The notes below the pieces were generated by a model. The model was given only the letters and a program-made list of their open reading frames with translations, was not told the origin of the DNA and did no database searches. DNA of 8,312 nucleotides from an uncultured bacterium (lineage in GTDB: Bacteria; Patescibacteriota; Patescibacteriia; CAIQCM01): the NCBI GenBank assembly GCA_903870305.1, contig CAIQCM010000027.1, positions 1 to 8,312 of the forward strand, given 5' to 3'. Of this stretch, positions 1 to 4,202 are shown piece by piece (position 1 is the stretch's first letter; every line of letters begins with the position of its first letter). Position numbers and translations under genes: made by a program.

Positions 1-2
1 TC

Positions 3-332
3 CAGCAGGTGCGTCGGCTTGGTCGCTCGGAGTGCGTAGAGGTTGATGACCCCAACGAACTGCTTCTTCAGGTCAGCAATGCCGTGGCTCGCGTGTACGA
101 GTTCCGACATATGAGCGCCGCCGAAAGAGCGGAAGATCTCAGGATTGCTGGCGCGGAAGCGGCAAGCGTGTTCATGGAGTCAGGACTCATCATCGGCCCG
201 ATCGCCACAGGCCCCGGCAAACGGATCGAGATCACGGCGCTCCATTGGTTGGAAACACTGAGCCGCGTCATGAAAAACATTGCGCCCAATGCGCTCGCCA
301 AATTCGATTCGGTCTGCGCATCAATGCTCTAA
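3..332 (+). CDS. 3' end of an unidentified gene (partial)
   Basis: The frame is open to the left edge of the window, so the true start is probably outside it; a GTG at 9 and an ATG at 111 are the in-window start candidates, neither with a convincing SD. About 110 residues are visible. The sequence is soluble-looking, Ala- and Glu-rich with alternating helix-like segments (around MSAAERAEDLRIAGAEAA), no signal peptide, no membrane segment and no catalytic motif I recognise. The best argument that it is real is the intrinsic terminator that begins 18 nt after the TAA on the same strand. It converges with the minus-strand gene at 553-942. A minus-strand frame also covers 68-301, so the strand assignment rests mainly on the terminator. 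Function unknown. Confidence 0.5.
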   Translation, partial: QQVRRLGRSECVEVDDPNELLLQVSNAVARVYEFRHMSAAERAEDLRIAGAEAASVFMESGLIIGPIATGPGKRIEITALHWLETLSRVMKNIAPNALAKFDSVCASML

Positions 333-349
333 AACCGCTCGCGCCTCTC

Positions 350-379
350 GCCGCCCGGCTCTCCCGCGCGGCTTTTTTT
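350..379 (+). terminator. Intrinsic terminator of the left-edge gene
   Basis: A GC stem (GCCGC at 350-354 with GCGGC at 368-372) is followed directly by seven T (373-379). It lies 18 nt after the stop at 332. Confidence 0.7.
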
Positions 380-384
380 ATTTC

Positions 385-478
385 GTCACCCCCGAGCGAC
401 ATCGGGGGCCCAATCCATATTGGACGGCGGAACGGACGCCCAAGTGAAGATTGGATTCCCTTCTTCAAGGGAATGACA
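385..478. repeat. Small palindromic repeat, MITE/dRS3-like
   Basis: Two hairpins sit at the ends of a 94-bp non-coding segment: CCCCCGA (389-395) with TCGGGGG (402-408), and the perfect palindrome ATTCCCTT-CTTC-AAGGGAAT (455-474). The outer ends are imperfect inverted repeats (GTCACCCCC against GGGAATGAC). The right hairpin with its flanks (GGATTCCC...GGGAATGAC) resembles dispersed intergenic repeats seen in many bacteria, such as the dRS3 class. Only one copy is in this window, so mobility is not shown. Confidence 0.45.
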
Positions 479-487
479 AAACTTGAA

Positions 488-518
488 CAAAAACAAAACC
501 CCGCCCGTTGGCGAGGTT
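488..518 (-). terminator. Terminator of the 553-942 gene
   Basis: Read on the minus strand, AACCTCGCC (518-510) pairs with GGCGGGGTT (505-497; with a T-G pair), followed by a T-rich tract (TTGTTTTTG). It is about 35 nt past the TGA at 553-555. Confidence 0.7.
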
Positions 519-552
519 GATTAGCGGATAAGAGCGGTGGTCGGGTCTATCG

Positions 553-942
553 TCAGTTGGACGATTCGCTCTTGGCTGGCGGGGCTGTCTTTTCTAGTAC
601 AGAGAACAGCTTGCAGACCAAACATGTCTTCATGTGCAGGGCGGCGAACAGGTTGGCTTTGGCCAAGCACCCGGTATTCATGCTCTCCGGATTGGTGTCG
701 AGGCGGTTTGCTAGCAATGCAACAAAGGTGCAGGCATCCACGCGCTCGACAAATTTCCTAATATCCTCGTCGGTCCATGTGCGGGAACCGAGCGCCGCCC
801 TAAAACTCTCAAGCGACTCGTCCTGTTCCGACGAAGGATTGGACACTTCGACAAGATGTATCAGCGCCTCAATGGCGGTCTGAAAATCGGCACTGTTAAC
901 CGGGTCTTCTTTCAAAACTCGTTCAAGTGTAATGAGCGGCAT
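553..942 (-). CDS. Small HxxxCxxC protein, paralogue of the 1517-1933 product
   Basis: The product has 129 residues. The ATG at 940-942 is chosen because AGGAGG lies 4 nt upstream; a longer frame starting at 993 would begin inside the promoter. The protein is acidic and mostly helical-looking, with no signal peptide or membrane segment. Near the C terminus (about residues 103-110) it has HMKTCLVC, an H-x3-C-x2-C pattern like the zinc-binding motif of ZAS anti-sigma factors, although those carry it near the N terminus. It shares with the 1517-1933 product an N-terminal pattern VNxxxFxxAxxAxxxL, a central AC...L..A, and the C-terminal TG.L...NL...HxxxCxxC, so I infer distant paralogy. It has its own promoter and terminator and sits just past ssrA. 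Zinc binding and any regulatory role are inference; the family is not recognised. Confidence 0.75.
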   Translation of the reverse strand: MPLITLERVLKEDPVNSADFQTAIEALIHLVEVSNPSSEQDESLESFRAALGSRTWTDEDIRKFVERVDACTFVALLANRLDTNPESMNTGCLAKANLFAALHMKTCLVCKLFSVLEKTAPPAKSESSN

Positions 943-959
943 TTCTCCTCCTTGGTTTG

Positions 960-978
960 ATCGGTCAAATTGACCAAT
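960..978. promoter_or_regulatory. Operator-like palindrome at the transcription start
   Basis: The 9-bp arms ATCGGTCAA and TTGACCAAT flank one central base, with one imperfect position. The site lies directly after the -10 and upstream of the SD of the 553-942 gene, the usual place for a repressor site. In RNA it could also form a hairpin just upstream of the SD. No matching regulator is identified. Confidence 0.45.
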
Positions 979-983
979 GTCGG

Positions 984-1012
984 ATATTATCACCTTGGTG
1001 CGCCGCGGTCAA
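984..1012 (-). promoter_or_regulatory. Sigma-70-type promoter of the 553-942 gene
   Basis: On the minus strand the -35 is TTGACC (1012-1007) and the -10 is TAATAT (989-984), spaced 17 nt. GATAAT (991-986) is an alternative -10. The -35 overlaps one arm of a perfect hairpin/palindrome, CAATGC-GGAG-GCATTG (1010-1025), which could bind a regulator. Confidence 0.65.
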
Positions 1013-1063
1013 TGCCTCCGCATTGGCCATGATTAGATCCTGGCTCGCGGGTCGGGACGACCA

Positions 1064-1094
1064 GAAAAAATAAAGACCCCGCGCGGGCGAGGTC
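1064..1094 (-). terminator. Terminator after ssrA
   Basis: On the minus strand an 8-bp stem (GACCTCGC with GCGGGGTC, loop CCGC) is followed by TTTATTTTTT. It is about 50 nt past the tmRNA CCA end. Between them, 1116-1130 is a perfect inverted repeat (GAAGC/GCTTC) that may mark 3' trimming. Confidence 0.8.
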
Positions 1095-1144
1095 AAGGTT
1101 AGTGCCGCGCACCGCGAAGCTCAGAGCTTCAGCGATGAGCGTAG

Positions 1145-1487
1145 TGGTGGAGGCGCCGGGTACTGCCCCCGGGTCCAACGGCCGATTGAAAAGAACACTA
1201 CATGCTTTTTCCCGATTACGGTTCGGGACGACCTTTCCGAGATTTTACGCTCTCGGACGGCAGATCATGATCTTTCTCGGCGCGGGTTAACCATGAAACT
1301 TCCCGCGCCATAGTCGTCTTATTAACGTCCGACCCGCTTTCCAACGACGAGTTGGCGGCGGACGCCCCGTGTTAACGAGGGATTGTTTTAAGCCGCGTTT
1401 AAGGGCTGCCCATTTTTAACGAAGCCATGGGCGTCTTCGGCGTGCGTTCCGTTCTCCCGTTTCCGCTGTCGAAACTGTTTCGCCCCC
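1145..1487 (-). ncRNA. ssrA: tmRNA, one-piece
   Basis: tmRNA with SmpB rescues stalled ribosomes and tags the nascent chain for proteolysis. The 343-nt length fits one-piece tmRNAs. The 5' end GGGGGCG (1487-1481) pairs over 7 bp, with one G-U, with CGCCTCC (1155-1149), followed by ACCA. The 5' segment contains AGTTTCGACAG, as in other tmRNA tRNA-like domains. Pseudoknot PK1 is clear: CGAAG/CTTCG plus GCCCAT/ATGGGC within 1439-1408, matching the E. coli layout. Downstream stems include CGTCCG/CGGACG enclosing CCAAC/GTTGG (1364-1326), GGCGCGGG/CCCGCGCC (1309-1279), CCGAGA/TCTCGG and TCCCGA/TCGGGA. GGAAAAAGCATGTAG precedes the T arm, as in other tmRNAs. Two oddities: the T loop is GGCAGTA rather than TTCRANN, and 11 nt after PK1, the E. 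coli spacing, the frame is GCG GCT TAA, only two tag codons. The gene starts 29 nt after the stop at 1517 and may be co-transcribed. Confidence 0.9.
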
Positions 1488-1516
1488 GTTCATAAGCCAG
1501 AAAACTACTAGTGCAA

Positions 1517-1933
1517 CTATTTGAGCGTTTCTGCGGCGGCAACAACCGCGAGCAGGTTCTTATCGAAGACGTATGCGGCGCGAAGCGCGCCCTGGCACTT
1601 TGAACAATCGAGCAAGTGAGCAAGATTGAACCCCAGGAGCAGTCCGCTCGTTGGCTCGAGCCCATCAATCAAGACCGCTTCGATCTGCGCCCCAAAGAGT
1701 CCGAACACTCGACAAGCGCCAATTTCTTTGGAAAGCGCCATGACGCCGACCGAATTATCGCCAAAGCGCACGCAGAGCGCCTCATAGGCACGACCCGCTT
1801 GCTCGATAATTTCATCTGTTGCCTCATCACCCACAGACGCGCGATCAAGTATTTCGTAGGCATTGAGCGCCTCGAGGAAGCGCGGACCGTTCACGTCGTC
1901 ATGCTGCAATGCTTCGATCTGTTCGTTTTTCAT
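1517..1933 (-). CDS. Small HxxxCxxC protein upstream of ssrA
   Basis: The product has 138 residues. The start is the ATG at 1931-1933, which has GAAAGGGAC upstream; an in-frame TTG at 1960 lies inside the leader hairpin and is less likely. The protein is acidic and helical-looking without signal peptide or membrane helix. The C-terminal part contains NLAHLLDCSKC (about residues 103-113), an H-x3-C-x2-C pattern resembling the ZAS zinc motif in spacing and in the preceding Leu-rich helix. The same motif and several flanking positions occur in the 553-942 product, so the two appear to be paralogues on either side of ssrA. It is preceded by leader element A and followed after 29 nt by the tmRNA 5' end. 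I do not recognise the family. Metal binding, protein partner and any link to trans-translation are unproven. Confidence 0.75.
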   Translation of the reverse strand: MKNEQIEALQHDDVNGPRFLEALNAYEILDRASVGDEATDEIIEQAGRAYEALCVRFGDNSVGVMALSKEIGACRVFGLFGAQIEAVLIDGLEPTSGLLLGFNLAHLLDCSKCQGALRAAYVFDKNLLAVVAAAETLK

Positions 1934-2057
1934 TTTGTCCCTTTCAAAAGAGCCGGGCAAAAATACGGAGCGTATTTTCTTAACCCTTCTTCAACCGACC
2001 GTTTTAATTAAAACGATCTTCTAAAGAAGGGCGGGGTCGCGAGCGTATCTCGACCCC
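1934..2057 (-). promoter_or_regulatory. Structured leader element, copy A
   Basis: On the minus strand, 5' to 3', there are three hairpins. P1 is GGGGTCG/CGACCCC (2057-2051 with 2039-2033) with a loop containing AGATACGCTC. P2 has an outer stem CCCTTCT/AGAAGGG (2031-2025 with 1990-1984), a conserved internal loop, an inner stem GATCG/CGGTC and a variable tip of TTTT-AATT-AAAA. P3 is AAAATACG/CGTATTTT with a 3-nt loop (1978-1960). Then come GCCC and TTGAAAGG, the latter containing the SD of the gene ending at 1517. P2 and P1 are separated by one base in all three copies. No T tract follows any stem, so these are not terminators. No known riboswitch class is recognised. Confidence 0.75.
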
Positions 2058-2182
2058 GTGCGTACGAAATTCACCTAATGAGCGTGTTTCAATTGTTTTC
2101 TTTTCACCCCCTTCCTTTGTTGAGTTGAGGGGGCAAATACGACCGTTGCCCCTTACAAACAGGGCCAGGCCGTATCAAGTCG
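2058..2182. other. Gap between the 2183 gene and leader A
   Basis: No gene is seen in these 125 nt. The minus strand could form either of two hairpins sharing one strand: GGGGCAA/TTGCCCC (2152-2146 with 2136-2130) or CCCCC/GGGGG (2133-2129 with 2111-2107). No convincing promoter precedes leader A. Confidence 0.5.
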
Positions 2183-2527
2183 CTATCTGCCTGAGCGAAT
2201 TTCTTTCACCAACCGAGCAACGACCGCGTTGTGCCCATGAAACAAAACCAACCTATCGAGCCCCGACCCCGCAAAGCGCTTGAGCAAATATTGCCGGGCG
2301 CGGCGACAGTACTCTTCGTCGTCGCGTTTATCTTCCAGCTCCCGGTGGTCATTGCCTTTATTGATGGAAGAAAATTCTTGATAAAAGGCGATGGCTGCGT
2401 AGAACACCGGGTTTGCCGCGGAATATGTAGCAAGCAAAACCACCAGGTGCCCCTTCCATCTTTGCGTCCACTTGTGTCCAAAGCGAGGGCTTCTTGCGGC
2501 ATTTATTTGCCGCCCCGTATTTTTCAT
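2183..2527 (-). CDS. Unidentified small basic protein
   Basis: The product has 114 residues. The start is the ATG at 2525-2527, with GAAAGG 7 nt upstream in the same position as in the two sibling genes. It is rich in Arg, Lys and His at both ends, with a central, moderately hydrophobic aromatic stretch (around VVLLATYSAANPVFYAAIAF, residues about 28-47). That stretch is short and interrupted by Asn/Pro, so a membrane segment is possible but weak. A charged region (ELEDKRDDEEYCRRARQYLLKR) follows and is probably helical. No catalytic motif is recognised and no similarity to the neighbouring small proteins is visible. It is preceded by leader copy B, the one with the longest P2 hairpin. Probably part of the operon running toward ssrA. 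Function unknown. Confidence 0.7.
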   Translation of the reverse strand: MKNTGRQINAARSPRFGHKWTQRWKGHLVVLLATYSAANPVFYAAIAFYQEFSSINKGNDHRELEDKRDDEEYCRRARQYLLKRFAGSGLDRLVLFHGHNAVVARLVKEIRSGR

Positions 2528-2678
2528 TTATGCCTTTCAATGATCTTGGGCAAATGCGCACCCGCGCATTTTTGACCCTTCTTCAACCGACCGCTTGGTA
2601 CACTTATGCTCGGCCGAGCATAAGTGTACCGTCGATCTTTTGGAGAAGGGCGGGGTCGTGAGCGTGTCTCACGACCCC
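2528..2678 (-). promoter_or_regulatory. Structured leader element, copy B
   Basis: Same three-hairpin plan as copy A. P1 is an 11-bp stem (2678-2668 with 2662-2652) closing a loop of ACACG. P2 has outer stem CCCTTCT/AGAAGGG (2650-2644 with 2582-2576), inner stem GATCG/CGGTC (2637-2633 with 2593-2589) and a tip that is a perfect 34-bp palindrome (2597-2630). P3 is AAATGCGC/GCGCATTT (2571-2552). GCCC and TTGAAAGG follow before the ATG at 2527. The P1 and P3 stems differ from copies A and C at paired positions while keeping complementarity. Confidence 0.75.
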
Positions 2679-2851
2679 GAAAGCTGCCTTATTCTGATGG
2701 TCCTGTATTCGACCAGAATATTCCTTTGTTCTGTGGTCACCTCCTAAAAGAACTGTGGACCGAAGCGAATCATTCGCTCGCGGCCTTGATCGTGTCTGGG
2801 GTGGGCATCACCCCTCCGGTTTCTTCAACGCCCGCGTCCGCGTGCCCTCGA
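2679..2851. other. Gap between the 2852 gene and leader B
   Basis: No ordinary gene is seen. The minus strand has an unbroken chain of tiny frames linked by stop/start overlaps: an ATG overlapping the TGA at 2852-2854 (15 codons), an ATG overlapping its stop (12 codons), another ATGA overlap (9 codons), then AGGAGGTGA with a possible GTG start whose frame stops inside leader B. Hairpins are AGCGAAT/ATTCGCT (2764-2778) and GGGGTG/CACCCC (about 2798-2814). None is followed by a T tract. Confidence 0.4.
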
Positions 2852-3157
2852 TCATCCTGTCGTACCCCCGTTGGTGGTGGGCGATTCGGCCAGATCCGGC
2901 CAGTCATTGCACCGCACAACCTGGGCCGTCTTGGAACGATCACCTTTCTTCGTCCACCCCCGGTACAAATCCCCGCCTTTGGCCCCCAAATACACATTGT
3001 GAGTCAAGGTTTCTCCAACCCAATAGTAATAGACGCCATCAACCGACCAGCTGGGCCCAAAAATTCCGAGATGATTGAGCTCGCTGAATTCGTAATATCG
3101 CGCCATCACGAAACCGATCAGCTCTTCGAATCCGCATTCTGAAAGATTTTTCTGCAT
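2852..3157 (-). CDS. Unidentified small protein
   Basis: The product has 101 residues. The start is the ATG at 3155-3157, with AAAGGA 6 nt upstream. The central part is aromatic and beta-like (around SWSVDGVYYYWVGETLTHNVYLG, about residues 36-58), with GDLYRGW and a basic segment after it and a Gly/Thr-rich tail (TTNGGTTG). Two Cys are far apart, and there is no signal peptide or membrane helix. I recognise no family; the look is of a small beta-rich domain. It is preceded by leader copy C and its TGA overlaps the ATG of a 15-codon frame. It shows no sequence likeness to the products of the other genes that carry the same leader, which argues that the leader, not the protein, is what the group shares. 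Confidence 0.7.
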   Translation of the reverse strand: MQKNLSECGFEELIGFVMARYYEFSELNHLGIFGPSWSVDGVYYYWVGETLTHNVYLGAKGGDLYRGWTKKGDRSKTAQVVRCNDWPDLAESPTTNGGTTG

Positions 3158-3304
3158 GTGATCCTTTCAAGGTTCTGGGCGAATGCGCGACGCGCATTCT
3201 TGACCCTTCTTCAACCGACCGTCTTTCACAAAGTCCGGCTGTACCTTTGTGTTAAGCGATCTTCTGGAGAAGGGCGGCGACCGAAGGACGTACCTGCGGT
3301 CGCC
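3158..3304 (-). promoter_or_regulatory. Structured leader element, copy C
   Basis: P1 is GGCGACCG/CGGTCGCC (3304-3297 with 3283-3276) plus AGG/CCT, with loop bases matching the AGRYACGYYC pattern of the other copies. Its stem sequence is almost entirely different from copies A and B yet fully paired. P2 has the same outer and inner stems (3274-3268 with 3210-3204; 3261-3257 with 3221-3217) but a different tip, CACAAAG/CTTTGTG with an 11-nt loop. P3 is GAATGCGC/GCGCATTC (3199-3181). GCCC and TTGAAAGG lead to the ATG at 3157. Confidence 0.75.
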
Positions 3305-3516
3305 GGTCTGAGGTTGTCGAAGACGTGCGTGTCCGGCGTTCGTTCGCGAGGCGAACGCCGGGAGAACGCGGCCGCGCTCTCTGTGGGGCGCCACCCCTTA
3401 CGGTGGAAAAACAACCCCAAGGAAATGGCACGCACACCATTCCCCGGTCTCCTGCCCCTTCATGGAGCAATCCGAAGACCCTTACTTCGTAGGATTTCAT
3501 GCGCCGGCGACTTCGC
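3305..3516. other. Gap upstream of leader C
   Basis: No gene is supported in these 212 nt. A minus-strand frame starting at 3500 lacks an SD and runs through leader C, so I do not accept it. Visible structure: CGGCGTTCG/CGAACGCCG (about 3334-3360), CCACC/GGTGG near 3390-3410, and GGAATGG/CCATTTCC (about 3424-3446), which on the minus strand is followed after about 8 nt by TTGTTTTT and might be a weak terminator after the 3517 gene. Confidence 0.4.
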
Positions 3517-3717
3517 CTAGCGCCGACCGCGGCCGGCCGGCGTAAGGACGCAGAGCCCGTGATGGCGAACCTCGACCCGTTGCGCTTCCGCCGAAAGCCG
3601 CTTGAATTCCGCAGGGCTGATCCCTGCGAGCTTTAGCGCCTCGGGCAGTCGCTCGTCGGCCGGATAGGTCCGCGTCCATACATTGCTAACGATAGCCGTT
3701 GCTTCAATTTTGTTCAT
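3517..3717 (-). CDS. Unidentified 66-residue protein, first gene of the leftward operon
   Basis: The start is the ATG at 3715-3717, with GGGAGGGAA about 5 nt upstream, the strongest SD in this group. The 66-residue product has an N-terminal segment (MNKIEATAIVSNVWTRTYP) followed by a helical region (LPEALKLAGISPAEFKRLSAEAQ) and a basic tail ending GRGRR. No signal peptide, membrane segment or recognised motif is present. It is the gene nearest the promoter at 3993-4021 and has a 270-nt leader with two large stem-loops unlike the three-copy element in sequence. Its codon use is GC-rich like the other small genes, in contrast to the AT-rich promoter region on its right. Function unknown. Confidence 0.65.
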   Translation of the reverse strand: MNKIEATAIVSNVWTRTYPADERLPEALKLAGISPAEFKRLSAEAQRVEVRHHGLCVLTPAGRGRR

Positions 3718-3986
3718 GATTCTTCCCTCCCAATAGATATTGATCGGGCCGTTGGCGGGAAAGCGTAACGGACGATCAATATCTTTTGGCGGGGAACGTC
3801 ATTGCTGCGCTCTTCCTTGAGAATCCGACCAGTTGTACGGCCGGAGGGAACTGGCCGTCGATCGGACGCTCGAGGAAAAGCGAAACGGACTTGACCATTC
3901 CCGACCTGACCACCTCTCCCCCGTGTGACCAGTTCAGGAATAGCGACGTTTTGTCAATCGTTTGGTTGACGTTTCTTCATCGTCAA
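3718..3986 (-). promoter_or_regulatory. Long structured 5' leader of the 3517-3717 gene
   Basis: Between the predicted start of transcription (about 3986) and the ATG, the minus strand can form TTGACG/CGTCAA (about 3964-3986) and a compound stem-loop. The latter has a 9-bp outer stem GCTTTTCCT/AGGAAGAGC (3881-3873 with 3817-3809), an internal loop, CCGA/TCGG and CCAGTT/AACTGG. Just before the SD is a 50-nt hairpin with a 12-bp stem (3784-3773 with 3746-3735) topped by CCGTT/AACGG. The order (internal-loop stem, short hairpin, SD) resembles the three-copy element, but bases are not conserved. Confidence 0.55.
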
Positions 3987-3992
3987 TGCGCC

Positions 3993-4021
3993 AATGTAGC
4001 ACCTATTAAAAAATTTGTCAA
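3993..4021 (-). promoter_or_regulatory. Promoter of the leftward small-gene operon
   Basis: On the minus strand the -35 is a perfect TTGACA (4021-4016) and the -10 is TACATT (3998-3993), spaced 17 nt. A second TTGACA lies at 4036-4031. No comparable promoter is visible before leaders C, B or A, so this may drive all four genes and perhaps ssrA. Confidence 0.7.
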
Positions 4022-4055
4022 GCCCCACCTTGTCAAAGTAAATATAATTGCTGAA

Positions 4056-4067
4056 ATTTAGCTAAAT
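4056..4067. promoter_or_regulatory. Perfect 12-bp palindrome
   Basis: ATTTAGCTAAAT lies 35 bp upstream of the -35 of the leftward promoter, in an AT-rich stretch. Operator-like, but no regulator is identified. Confidence 0.3.
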
Positions 4068-4089
4068 ATTTGGTCTGGAAAAGAATTAT

Positions 4090-4113
4090 TTTGTACTATA
4101 TTCAGAGTACAAA
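4090..4113. promoter_or_regulatory. Inverted repeat TTTGTACT-N8-AGTACAAA
   Basis: Perfect 8-bp arms with an 8-bp spacer lie between the divergent promoters at 3993-4021 and 4168-4196. The form suits a dimeric regulator; the TrmB-like protein encoded nearby is one candidate, by position only. Confidence 0.35.
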
Positions 4114-4146
4114 AAAACATAAAAACACCCCATCGTGAAAGGTGTT
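4111..4146 (-). terminator. Minus-strand terminator
   Basis: On the minus strand AACACC (4146-4141) pairs with GGTGTT (4129-4124), followed by TTTATGTTTTTTT. It is the first minus-strand terminator after the TrmB-like gene, about 350 nt past its stop. Confidence 0.65.
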
Positions 4147-4167
4147 AAATAATCTTCTGCCAAACCC

Positions 4168-4196
4168 TTGACACAAGTATGATTTTGTGGTATATT
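4168..4196 (+). promoter_or_regulatory. Strong sigma-70-type promoter
   Basis: TTGACA (4168-4173) and TATATT (4191-4196) are spaced 17 nt, the best promoter match in the window. Transcription should begin near 4203. Confidence 0.8.
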
Positions 4197-4202
4197 ATTG
4201 CA

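Noticed and set aside
68..301. Minus-strand frame of 77 codons
   Set aside because: It has no SD or terminator and overlaps the plus-strand frame that leads into a terminator.
1145..1180. ssrA 3' end as an attachment site of an integrated island
   Set aside because: No second copy of the tmRNA 3' end and no integrase gene are present in the window.
2528..2571. Upstream open reading frame starting at the ATG in P3 of copies B and C
   Set aside because: The ATG is part of the P3 stem; copy A has ATA there with a compensating change, and the frames differ in length and phase.
1934..3304. The repeated elements as integron attC sites between gene cassettes
   Set aside because: Small unrelated genes separated by hairpins with variable tips fit the idea, but the RYYYAAC and GTTRRRY boxes are missing at the ends, the inner stem pairs properly only as minus-strand RNA (G-U), and conservation runs into the SD of the following gene.
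3252..3500. Minus-strand frame of 82 codons
   Set aside because: It has no SD, runs through leader C hairpins P1 and P2, and its second half is low-complexity Arg/Pro/Ser.
3786..4061. Plus-strand frame of 91 codons
   Set aside because: It has no SD or promoter and lies over the leader and promoter of the minus-strand operon.
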